Shown piece by piece: positions 32,586 to 41,416 of a stretch of 50,918 bases of DNA; the stretch's first letter is position 1, and every line of letters begins with the position of its first letter. The DNA is from Burkholderiales bacterium. Lineage in GTDB: Bacteria; Pseudomonadota; Gammaproteobacteria; Burkholderiales; Casimicrobiaceae. Made by a program: the position numbers and the translations under genes. A model generated the notes under the pieces. That model searched no databases, was not told the origin of the DNA, and was given only the letters and a program-made list of their open reading frames with translations. The stretch spans positions 1-50,918 of the forward strand of contig JANXUB010000007.1 in NCBI GenBank assembly GCA_025352105.1, read 5' to 3'.

Positions 32586-34853
32586 ATGCAAACTCGTACG
32601 AAAGACGCACCGATGAGACAGACTTCCGGGCCAGCCCAAAGCGGCCCGATCCACGCCCCCGCCATAAACCTCGGAGTTCAGCCTGCCGAACTGGAGTTGG
32701 CTAAGGCCTTGCACGCCGGTCTTTGCACGGATCCCTTTGCTTCACTGGGGTGTCATCCGACTGCCCAGACAGGAGTGTTCCGTCTGCGGTTTTTTGCGCC
32801 GGGCTGCGCCGAAGTTAATGTGCTTGCGAGGGGCACCCATGTCTTGCTCGGCGCGCTCTCCCGAGTGCCCGAGAGCTCCCTTTTTGTCGGTGAACTTTCA
32901 CTGGCCACAACAGACGGCTACCAACTGCAAATGGTGTCTGACTTGGGCGTCACGGTGATTGAAGACCCCTACCGGTTTGGTCCCTGGCTGGGCGAGACCG
33001 ATGTTTGGCTGCTTGCAGAGGGCAAGCACCTGCGGCCTTGGGAAAAACTGGGCTCGCATGCCTGCATCAAGGATGGATCGGCGGGTGTGGCATTTGCTGT
33101 CTGGGCACCCAACGCCAGACAGGTTTCCCTAGCGGGCGAGTTCAACCTGTGGAACAGCCGGTGTCACCCCATGCGTTTTCGTTCGGAGTGCGGCGTCTGG
33201 GAAATTTTTCTGCCCGGTGTCGGTGCAGGCGCGCTCTACAAATTTGATGTTCTTGGGGCGGATGGCCAGCGGGTGCTTAAGGCAGACCCGTATGCGCTGA
33301 GCTGCGAGTTACCCCCCGGCAATGCTTCACGGGTGATGGACTTGCCTGCACCCGTGTTGGGTCGTGAGGCAATTCGGCAGCAAGGCAACGCCCTCAACGC
33401 CCCCATCAGCATTTATGAGGTACATGTCGGCTCTTGGCGCAGACCGCACGGCCAAATACCCGACTGGAATTTTCTGTCAGAGCAACTCGTGCCTTATGTT
33501 GTGGAGATGGGATTTACCCACATCGAGTTGTTGCCGATTAACGAGCACCCGTTTTATGCGTCGTGGGGATATCAGCCCACCGGTTTGTATGCGCCTACAG
33601 CCCGCTATGGTTCGCCAGACGCCTTTCGTGCCTTTGTTGAGGTGGCTCATGCGGCGGGGTTGCAACTGATTCTGGACTGGGTTCCTGGCCATTTTCCTGC
33701 CGACGCCCATGCCCTCGCTCGATTTGATGGCACTGCCCAGTACGAATACGCCGATCCGAGAGAAGGTTTTCACCAAGACTGGAACACCCTGATCTACAAC
33801 TGGGGGCGTCTGGAGGTGCGCAATTTTCTGGTGGGCAACGCACTTTTCTGGATTGAACGCTACGGTATTGACGGTTTGCGGGTTGATGCGGTGGCCTCGA
33901 TGCTTTACCGCGATTACAGCCGACCCCCAGGGGAATGGATTCCCAACCGCGATGGGGGCCGAGAGAACTTCGAAGCGATTGAGTTTTTACGCACCACAAA
34001 CCGGGTGATTGGGGAGCAATCAACAGGTGCAGTCACCATGGCTGAAGAGTCCACGGCATTTCCCAAAGTTTCGGCACCGCCATGGGTGGGTGGGCTGGGC
34101 TTCAATTACAAATGGAACATGGGATGGATGCACGACACACTGGCGTATTTTTCGACTGATCCTGTGGTTCGTCAACACCATCACGACCGCATCAGTTTTG
34201 CCATGATGTATGCCTACAGCGAGCATTTTGTGTTGCCGCTCTCACATGATGAAGTGGTGCACGGAAAGGGCTCGCTCTATGCCCGCATGTGGGGTGATGC
34301 CTGGCAGAAATGCGCCAACCTGAAATCCCTGTTTGCTCTGATGTACGCGCATCCTGGGCGAAAACTGCTTTTTATGGGGTCAGAACTCGGGCAAAAAAGC
34401 GAATGGAACCATGACTCAGAACTTGACTGGTCTTTGCTCAACGATGCTGCGCACGCGGGTGTTCAAACACTGGTGCGTGATGTCAACCATCTGTATCGGA
34501 GTCGCGGTGCCCTGCATGAGCGCGATGATGATCAAGGCGGTTTTTCGTGGATTGAGGTCAGTGACCGTTTGAACAGCGTGTTTGCATTTATGCGCTACGG
34601 GCAAGCCCGCACTGCACAAATGCTAATCGCATGCAATTTCACGCCCGTTCCGCGTCATGGGTATCGCATCGGTGTGCCAACGGCCGGTGCATGGCGGGAA
34701 TGCCTCAACACCGATTCAAAACACTACGCTGGCGGCGGGGTTGGTAATTTCGTCCGGGTCGAGTGCGAGTCTGTACCCAGCCATGGCTTCAGCCAATCGG
34801 TATGCCTGACGCTGCCGCCATTGGCGGTGATATGGCTGGAGCTCGCACAATGA
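32586..34853 (+). CDS. glgB: 1,4-alpha-glucan branching enzyme GlgB
   Basis: A 755-residue GH13 branching enzyme. It has two N-terminal modules (DPFASLGCHP...; CBM48 GVAFAVWAPNARQVSLAGEFNLW), the barrel with IYEVHVGSW, nucleophile Asp in GLRVDAVASMLY, acid Glu in TMAEESTAFPKV, and Asp in LSHDEVVHGKGS, and a C-terminal all-beta domain. It makes alpha-1,6 branches in glycogen. An in-frame ATG at 32613 is an alternative start; neither has a strong ribosome binding site. It is the first gene of the operon and overlaps glgX by four bases. Confidence 0.95.
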   Translation: MQTRTKDAPMRQTSGPAQSGPIHAPAINLGVQPAELELAKALHAGLCTDPFASLGCHPTAQTGVFRLRFFAPGCAEVNVLARGTHVLLGALSRVPESSLFVGELSLATTDGYQLQMVSDLGVTVIEDPYRFGPWLGETDVWLLAEGKHLRPWEKLGSHACIKDGSAGVAFAVWAPNARQVSLAGEFNLWNSRCHPMRFRSECGVWEIFLPGVGAGALYKFDVLGADGQRVLKADPYALSCELPPGNASRVMDLPAPVLGREAIRQQGNALNAPISIYEVHVGSWRRPHGQIPDWNFLSEQLVPYVVEMGFTHIELLPINEHPFYASWGYQPTGLYAPTARYGSPDAFRAFVEVAHAAGLQLILDWVPGHFPADAHALARFDGTAQYEYADPREGFHQDWNTLIYNWGRLEVRNFLVGNALFWIERYGIDGLRVDAVASMLYRDYSRPPGEWIPNRDGGRENFEAIEFLRTTNRVIGEQSTGAVTMAEESTAFPKVSAPPWVGGLGFNYKWNMGWMHDTLAYFSTDPVVRQHHHDRISFAMMYAYSEHFVLPLSHDEVVHGKGSLYARMWGDAWQKCANLKSLFALMYAHPGRKLLFMGSELGQKSEWNHDSELDWSLLNDAAHAGVQTLVRDVNHLYRSRGALHERDDDQGGFSWIEVSDRLNSVFAFMRYGQARTAQMLIACNFTPVPRHGYRIGVPTAGAWRECLNTDSKHYAGGGVGNFVRVECESVPSHGFSQSVCLTLPPLAVIWLELAQ

Positions 34854-37009
34854 GGTTGCCCCACAATGCTCAGTGCCAGCACGGCCAGCCATGGCCGTTG
34901 GGTGCTACCGCAATGCAATGGCAAGGTCAGGACGGCGTGAATTTTGCCGTCCATGCCCCCCATGCCGAGGGTGTTCAATGCTGCTTGTTTGATGAAGAAA
35001 GCCATGAGCAAAGCGCGTGTCTTGCCTTGCCGAAATGCACCGATGGCGTTTGGCACGGTTTTGTGCCCAACCTGAAAACCGGTCAACTCTACGGGTTCCG
35101 TGCCAGCGGTCCGTACGCTCCCACAGCTGGCCACCGCTTCAATGATCGCAAGTTGCTGGTAGATCCCTATGCACGCGAATTGGTGGGGCCTTTGAAAGAT
35201 CTGGCACACGCCGTGGATTACCAGCTTGACGAATCGGGCCAACGTCAGCCTGATCAAGCAGACAACGCCAGCCGCATACCCAAAGCACGCGTGGTTGATG
35301 TCGAAAAAGAATTGCAGTTGGGAGCAAGCATTGCGCCTCGCCCAAACATAGCGCTGTCAGACATGGTTCTCTTTGAAGCCCATGTCAAGGGGCTCACACG
35401 CCTCAACCCCAGGGTTGAGGCGCAGTTGCAAGGCACCTACGCTGGCTTGGCGAGTGTTCCCATGCTCACGCACTTCAAGCAGCTTGGCATCACTTCCGTG
35501 TGCCTTTTGCCGGTGCAGTTGCACATTACCGAGAAGCATCTGCTTGACCTGGGGTTGGTCAATTACTGGGGCTACAACACTTTGGGGTTTTTTATTCCTG
35601 AGCCGTCGTATGCGAGCAGCGATTGCGGCGAATCGACACGCACGGAATTTCGCGCAATGGTCGATACGATGCATCGCAATGGTTTTGAGGTTTTGCTCGA
35701 TGTGGTTTTTAACCACACAGCAGAAAGCGATGCCAATGGACCCACTCTGTGCTGGCGCGGGCTCAACAATGCTGTCGCTTATGCGCAGGACGGATCGGGC
35801 AACTATCTAAATCCCACAGGCTGCGGCAATGCCGTCAATGTTGCTGAGCCACGCATGGTTCAGCTGGTGATGGACAGCTTGCGCTGGTGGGTGCAGGCCT
35901 TTGGTGTGGATGGTTTCCGCTTTGATTTGGCCACGACGCTCGGGCGCGATCCGGCCTTGAATTATCAGTTCAACCGCTTTGGTGCGCTTTTGACTGCGAT
36001 ATCTCAAGATCCGGTGCTTAGCACTGTCAAGCGCATTGCGGAGCCTTGGGATGTTGGCTCCGGTGGATATCAGCTCGGTGGGTTTCCGGCAGGCTGGCAG
36101 GAGTGGAATGACCAGTTTCGTGACACGGTGCGCGCTTACTGGCTGGGTCATGCCTGCACGCGCGGGCAGTTTGCCCGCCGTCTGACTGGCTCCAGCGATA
36201 TTTTTCAAAACCACGGTCGCAGCCCGTTGGCCAGTGTCAACCTCATTACATCGCATGACGGTTTTACGCTCGCCGATCTCACCACCTACAACCAGCGGCA
36301 CAACCTTGACAATGGCGAAAACAATCGCGATGGTCACAGCCATAATCTGAGCGCCAATGCCGGCGTCGAAGGGCACAGCGAGGATCCTCAGGTGAAGCAT
36401 CAGCGCGCCCTTTGGCAACGCGCCATGCTGGCGACTTTATTTTTGGCCCAAGGTACGCCGCAATTATTGGCGGGCGATGAGTTGGGGAACAGCCAGGGCG
36501 GTAACAACAACGCCTATTGCCAGGACAATTCGGTCACATGGCTGAATTGGGCGCCGAGCGATGCGGCCATGATCAATTTTGTCGCTGGCCTTATTGCGCT
36601 CAGAAAAAAATATCCGGCTTTGCGCCACCCAAGCTGGTTTATTGGCCTGCAACCCCACGAACGCAGACTTCCACTCCCGAAAGGTTGTGATATCGCCTGG
36701 CTTAAGCCTGACGGGCGGCCGTTGCATGATGAAGAATGGCAAGATCCTGCTGAACGCGCACTGGCTTGCGTGATTGAAGTGGGCGAAGACGGATTCAGGG
36801 CGACGCACAGGGTCATGCTGGCGTTCAACCCGGCTGACACACCGCTACGCTTTGCGCTTTCTGATAGTTCATGGCGAGTGGTGCTAAATAGCGCCACAGC
36901 GGCGTTTGACTGCGGGGAAATTTTGCTTGACCAATGCGCCGCGAGCCGCAGCAGCGTGATGGTGCTGGTGCAGGACGTCGAGGCCGCTATGCCCGTAGCA
37001 ATTGAATGA
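34850..37009 (+). CDS. glgX: Glycogen debranching enzyme GlgX
   Basis: A 719-residue GH13 isoamylase-type enzyme. A CBM48 module (DGVNFAVHAPHAEGVQCCLFDE) precedes the barrel with VVFNHTAESDANGP, nucleophile Asp in GVDGFRFDLATTLGRD, Glu in RIAEPWDVG and Asp in TSHDGFTLADL. It hydrolyses alpha-1,6 branches left by phosphorylase. ATG 34850 overlaps the glgB stop (ATGA); the frame is open upstream but that part lies inside glgB. Confidence 0.95.
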   Translation: MRLPHNAQCQHGQPWPLGATAMQWQGQDGVNFAVHAPHAEGVQCCLFDEESHEQSACLALPKCTDGVWHGFVPNLKTGQLYGFRASGPYAPTAGHRFNDRKLLVDPYARELVGPLKDLAHAVDYQLDESGQRQPDQADNASRIPKARVVDVEKELQLGASIAPRPNIALSDMVLFEAHVKGLTRLNPRVEAQLQGTYAGLASVPMLTHFKQLGITSVCLLPVQLHITEKHLLDLGLVNYWGYNTLGFFIPEPSYASSDCGESTRTEFRAMVDTMHRNGFEVLLDVVFNHTAESDANGPTLCWRGLNNAVAYAQDGSGNYLNPTGCGNAVNVAEPRMVQLVMDSLRWWVQAFGVDGFRFDLATTLGRDPALNYQFNRFGALLTAISQDPVLSTVKRIAEPWDVGSGGYQLGGFPAGWQEWNDQFRDTVRAYWLGHACTRGQFARRLTGSSDIFQNHGRSPLASVNLITSHDGFTLADLTTYNQRHNLDNGENNRDGHSHNLSANAGVEGHSEDPQVKHQRALWQRAMLATLFLAQGTPQLLAGDELGNSQGGNNNAYCQDNSVTWLNWAPSDAAMINFVAGLIALRKKYPALRHPSWFIGLQPHERRLPLPKGCDIAWLKPDGRPLHDEEWQDPAERALACVIEVGEDGFRATHRVMLAFNPADTPLRFALSDSSWRVVLNSATAAFDCGEILLDQCAASRSSVMVLVQDVEAAMPVAIE

Positions 37010-38514
37010 GCCCGGACACCACCGATCTTCTTCAACGACGCAGCAGCGGCGTTCTGCTGCACCCCACTTGCCTGCCTGGACCGCACGGTTCCGGTGATCT
37101 TGGACCCTCTGCGTACCATTTTGTAGACTGGCTGGCCAAGGCCGGGCAAAGTCTCTGGCAGGTCTTGCCGCTCAATCCGGTCGGGCCCGGTAACTCGCCT
37201 TATCAAAGCGTCTCAACTTTTGCTGGCAGTCCTTTGCTGGTGGATCTTTCCAGCATGGTCGATCGGGGCTGGTTAGGGTGGGAGCCTGACCCAGGCTACG
37301 AGCGGCGTCGTTGCGACTACGCTCGTGTGGCACCTCGCCGCATGGAGCGGCTGCGAATGGCGTGGCAGGGGTTTTCGCGAACCGCGGCGCATGCGGAGCG
37401 CCAAGAGCTGACGACTTTTTGTGAGCAGAATAGACATTGGCTCGACGACTACACGCTCTTCATGACGCTTGATGGCATTTATGGCACCACGTGGAACCAT
37501 TGGCCGGACGGATATGCCCAACGAGCCCCCGGCGCATTGGAGCACCTGCGGCACGAGCGGCCACAGGAGCTTGAGTTCTGGTGCTTTGTGCAATGGCAGT
37601 TTATGGCGCAATGGCAAGGCCTGCGCGAATATGCCCATAGCCATGGCGTTCAAATCTTGGGTGACGCTCCAATTTTTATCGCGCATCATTCTGCCGATGT
37701 CTGGGCAAACACACACCAGTACTTACTCAATCCGGATGGAGAGCCAACGGCGGTGGCCGGTGTGCCGCCCGACTACTTCAGTCCGACCGGTCAACGCTGG
37801 GGCAATCCCTTGTACAAGTGGTCCGCGATGAAGGCTGATGGCTACGCCTGGTGGCGTTCGCGTCTGGCTCACCAACTCAAATGTGTCGATTTATTGCGAC
37901 TCGACCATTTTCGAGGCTTTGAGGCCTACTGGGAAGTACCGGCTAGCTCGGACAACGCCGTGACAGGGCAGTGGTGTTCCGGGCCACGAGAGGATCTTTT
38001 TGACGCCTTGATTCAGGCACTCGGCCCGATACCGCTGGTTGCCGAAGACCTTGGCCTGATTACGCAAGAGGTAACCGCTCTGCGCCTGAAGTACGGGTTT
38101 CCGGGCATGAAGATACTTCAGTTCGCATTTGGCGACGGCCCGGGCAATCCCTACCTGCCGCACAACTACCAGCAGCAAACTGTCGCATACACTGGCACGC
38201 ATGACAACAACACCGCAGTCGGATGGTGGCAAGAACTTGATCGGCATCAGCGCGAAGCGGTGTTGCGCTATCTTGGCCCCGAGGCCGAAACTGCAATCCA
38301 TTGGGCAATGATTCGCTCCGTGTCTCAATCTGTAGCGCGCACCGTCATTCATCCGTTCGCCGACGTACTTGGCCTTGATGGACGCCACCGCATGAACATT
38401 CCCGGGCAGGCTCAAGGCTGCTGGGAGTGGCGTTTCGACTGGAGCCAGGTGGGCGATGCCGCGGGCGCTCAACTCGCTCAAATCACCCAGGCCCACGGCC
38501 GCTGTGCTCCGTGA
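37006..38514 (+). CDS. malQ: 4-alpha-glucanotransferase MalQ (GH77)
   Basis: A 502-residue GH77 amylomaltase/D-enzyme of bacterial type. It has GVLLHPTCLPGPHGSGDLG and LPLNPVGPGNSPYQ at the N-terminus, nucleophile Asp in LLRLDHFRGFEAYWEVP, Glu in LVAEDLGLITQEV and Asp in YTGTHDNNTAVGW. It transfers glucan segments between maltodextrins, returning short chains from debranching to phosphorylase. It overlaps the glgX stop (ATGA). Confidence 0.95.
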   Translation: MSPDTTDLLQRRSSGVLLHPTCLPGPHGSGDLGPSAYHFVDWLAKAGQSLWQVLPLNPVGPGNSPYQSVSTFAGSPLLVDLSSMVDRGWLGWEPDPGYERRRCDYARVAPRRMERLRMAWQGFSRTAAHAERQELTTFCEQNRHWLDDYTLFMTLDGIYGTTWNHWPDGYAQRAPGALEHLRHERPQELEFWCFVQWQFMAQWQGLREYAHSHGVQILGDAPIFIAHHSADVWANTHQYLLNPDGEPTAVAGVPPDYFSPTGQRWGNPLYKWSAMKADGYAWWRSRLAHQLKCVDLLRLDHFRGFEAYWEVPASSDNAVTGQWCSGPREDLFDALIQALGPIPLVAEDLGLITQEVTALRLKYGFPGMKILQFAFGDGPGNPYLPHNYQQQTVAYTGTHDNNTAVGWWQELDRHQREAVLRYLGPEAETAIHWAMIRSVSQSVARTVIHPFADVLGLDGRHRMNIPGQAQGCWEWRFDWSQVGDAAGAQLAQITQAHGRCAP

Positions 38515-38555
38515 CATTCATCCACCCACCACCGGCTTGACCGCCTGCGCCCCTC

Positions 38556-39827
38556 ATGGAAATCAACAATCCACTCCAACTTGCGCGTAAAACCATCGGC
38601 CTTGTGCTGGCGGGAGGGCGCGGCTCACGTTTGCAGCAACTGACCGACCGGCGAACCAAACCGGCGGTTTACTTCGGTGGCAAATTTCGCATCGTCGACT
38701 TTGCCCTTTCAAATTGCATGAATTCGGGCGTGCGGCGCATCGGTGTGCTGACCCAGTACAAATCGCACAGCCTTCTGCGCCATCTGCAGCGGGGCTGGTC
38801 ATTTTTGCGTAGTGAGTTCAATGAGTTTATTGATCTCTTGCCAGCCCAGCAACGCATTGACGAGAACTCCTGGTACCGTGGAACGGCTGATGCCGTTTAT
38901 CAGAACCTCGACATATTGCTCGCACACAAGCCATCCTACATTCTGGTGCTTGCTGGCGACCATATTTACAAAATGGACTACGCCAAACTGATTGCTGACC
39001 ACGTCGCCCTGGGTGCCCGCTGTACCGTCGCCTGCATCGAAGTGCCCCTGAGTGAAGCCAGCGCCTTTGGCGTCATGGCTATCGACGCGCAACGGCGCAT
39101 CCTTGAGTTTGTTGAAAAACCGGAGCACCCGCCTTGCATGCCAGGCAAACCGGGCGCAGCGCTGGCCAGCATGGGCGTTTATGTGTTTGATGCCGACTAT
39201 CTGTACAAAGCGCTGCAGGCGGATACGCTTAAGTCTGACTCCAGTCATGACTTCGGCAAAGACCTGATTCCTGCCATGGTGGCGTTGGGCCATGCCGTCG
39301 CCCACCCTTTTGAGATGTCGTGTGTGCGCAACAGCCCTACGGCAGTCGCCTACTGGCGAGACGTTGGAACAGTCGATGCCTATTGGCAAGCTAATCTGGA
39401 TCTGACCGACCCGTTGCCTGAACTTGACATGTACGACCGCGAATGGCCCATCTGGACCTATCAGGAGCAGCTACCGCCGGCAAAGTATGTCTATGACGAT
39501 GACGACAGGCGCGGCATGTCGGTGGATTCACTGGTGTCCGGGGGATGCATTATTTCAGGCGCACATGTGCGTCGCTCGGTATTGTTCTCAAGCGTGCGGG
39601 TGCATTCTTACAGTACCGTGGAAGAAGCTGTTTTGTTGCCCCAGGTAGATGTTGGCCGCCACTGCCATTTGCGTCGCGTGGTCATTGACAACGGCTGCAA
39701 CATCCCCGAGGGCATGCGGATTGGCTTTGACGCAGAGGAAGATGCCCGGCGTTTTTACCGTACCGAGCGTGGCGTGGTGCTTGTTACCCGGGAGATGCTG
39801 CAGGCGCTTGAGGCCAACCCCGTTTAG
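38556..39827 (+). CDS. glgC: Glucose-1-phosphate adenylyltransferase GlgC
   Basis: A 423-residue ADP-glucose pyrophosphorylase. It has the nucleotide loop [24 protein letters not shown], the substrate segment [21 protein letters not shown] and a C-terminal left-handed beta-helix ([18 protein letters not shown]). It catalyses the committed step of bacterial glycogen synthesis, usually under allosteric control. It lies 41 bp after malQ. Confidence 0.95.
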   Translation: MEINNPLQLARKTIGLVLAGGRGSRLQQLTDRRTKPAVYFGGKFRIVDFALSNCMNSGVRRIGVLTQYKSHSLLRHLQRGWSFLRSEFNEFIDLLPAQQRIDENSWYRGTADAVYQNLDILLAHKPSYILVLAGDHIYKMDYAKLIADHVALGARCTVACIEVPLSEASAFGVMAIDAQRRILEFVEKPEHPPCMPGKPGAALASMGVYVFDADYLYKALQADTLKSDSSHDFGKDLIPAMVALGHAVAHPFEMSCVRNSPTAVAYWRDVGTVDAYWQANLDLTDPLPELDMYDREWPIWTYQEQLPPAKYVYDDDDRRGMSVDSLVSGGCIISGAHVRRSVLFSSVRVHSYSTVEEAVLLPQVDVGRHCHLRRVVIDNGCNIPEGMRIGFDAEEDARRFYRTERGVVLVTREMLQALEANPV

Positions 39828-39838
39828 CCAATCTCGTC

Positions 39839-41335
39839 ATGAAGGTTCTCTACGTTTGTTCTGAGCTTTTTCCACTGCTCAAAACTGGGGGTCTGGCCGA
39901 CGTGAGTGCGGCTTTGCCCCCCGCGCTGCACAAGGCCGGATGCGATGTGCGCATGCTGCTACCGGCTTACCCGGCGCTGCAGGCAGCGTTCACATCATTA
40001 CGCGGCAAGCCCCTCTTGCGGCTACCTCATGCCGGCTACATTGGACCGCACTGGGGTGAGTCTCTGGCCGCCAACCCACCCCGGTTGCAGTGTGGGCATT
40101 TCGCAGACAACCGCCTGTTTACGTATTTGATCGATGCCCCCGCGCTTTACCACCGTGCGGGCAACCCGTACCTGAACCCAGAGGGTCAGGCATGGCCGGA
40201 CAACGCCGTGCGTTTTGCATGGCTGGGGTGGGCAGCAGCGTGTCTGGGTCAGGGCCTGGACGACAACTGGCAGCCTGACATCGTGCATTGCCATGACTGG
40301 CATACGGGGTTGGCGCCAATCTATCAGCGCGAACTGGCTTTGCGCGAACAGCCGTTGGCAGCGAGTGTCTTCACGATTCACAATCTGGCCTATCAGGGAC
40401 TTTTTCCGAATACGGTATTTGACCAGCTGGGTTTGCCGCCTGACCTGTTTGGCATTGACGGGCTCGAGTTTTACGACCAGGTTTCTTTCATGAAGGCGGC
40501 CATACAGTTTGCACAACGTATTACCACCGTCAGCCCAAGTTATGCCCGAGAGATTCTTACCCCCGAGCAAGGGGTGGGGCTGGACGGTTTGCTGCGCAGC
40601 CGCGTTGACGTGCTCAGTGGCATTCTCAACGGCGTGGACTACAAAGTATGGAGCCCCGCCCATGACGATGTGTTGGCGCAAACCTACGATGTTCAGGACA
40701 TAAGCAAAAAAGCGAATGCCAAGGCGCAGCTTCAAAAAAAACTTGCCTTGCAACCACGTCCTGAGGGATTGGTATTTGGCGTGGTCAGCCGTCTAAGCGA
40801 ACAAAAGGGCTTGCATCTGGTGCAAGCTGTTGTTGACGAGATCGCAGCGAACGGCGGGCAGCTGGCGCTATTGGGCGCGGGCGACGGAGACCTAGAGCAG
40901 GCTTTTGCGCAGGCCGCGTCGAAGCACCCCGGGCAGGTGGCCGTTCACAGAGGATACGACGAAGCGCTAGGGCACGCGATCATTGCCGGCAGCGACGTCA
41001 TGTTGGTACCTTCCCGATTTGAACCGTGTGGACTTACTCAACTGTACGCCATGCGCTATGGCACCTTGCCGCTGGTGCACAGGGTGGGCGGCCTTGCTGA
41101 CACCGTGGTCGATTGCACGCCGAATCATCTGGGCGACGGTACGGCCTGTGGCTTTGTTTTTGACGATTTCAGCGTGGCAGGATTGCAGTCTGCGCTGGCC
41201 CGAGCATTTGCCCTGAAGCAGCAGCCTGAGCTCTGGAAAACTGTGCAGCAGAATGCCATGAGGTTACGCTTTGACTGGGATATTGCGGCTCAAAGCTATC
41301 AGGCGCTTTACCGCGAGCTCAGACCTTCAGCTTAG
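39839..41335 (+). CDS. glgA: Glycogen synthase GlgA (GT5)
   Basis: A 498-residue ADP-glucose:glycogen glucosyltransferase. The N-terminal KTGGLADV (residues about 20-27) binds ADP-glucose. The middle has HCHDWHTGLAP and TIHNLAYQGLFP. The C-terminal domain has SRLSEQKGLHLV and PSRFEPCGLTQLYAMRYGTLPLVH with the conserved Glu. Length is typical (about 480). It begins 11 bp after glgC. Confidence 0.96.
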   Translation: MKVLYVCSELFPLLKTGGLADVSAALPPALHKAGCDVRMLLPAYPALQAAFTSLRGKPLLRLPHAGYIGPHWGESLAANPPRLQCGHFADNRLFTYLIDAPALYHRAGNPYLNPEGQAWPDNAVRFAWLGWAAACLGQGLDDNWQPDIVHCHDWHTGLAPIYQRELALREQPLAASVFTIHNLAYQGLFPNTVFDQLGLPPDLFGIDGLEFYDQVSFMKAAIQFAQRITTVSPSYAREILTPEQGVGLDGLLRSRVDVLSGILNGVDYKVWSPAHDDVLAQTYDVQDISKKANAKAQLQKKLALQPRPEGLVFGVVSRLSEQKGLHLVQAVVDEIAANGGQLALLGAGDGDLEQAFAQAASKHPGQVAVHRGYDEALGHAIIAGSDVMLVPSRFEPCGLTQLYAMRYGTLPLVHRVGGLADTVVDCTPNHLGDGTACGFVFDDFSVAGLQSALARAFALKQQPELWKTVQQNAMRLRFDWDIAAQSYQALYRELRPSA

Positions 41336-41416
41336 CCAACCTGTGCATGCAAATTGCCTTACGCCCCACGACTTTGAAACCCGTTGTCCAGATTTTTTTA
41401 AAAGTACTCGTTCACC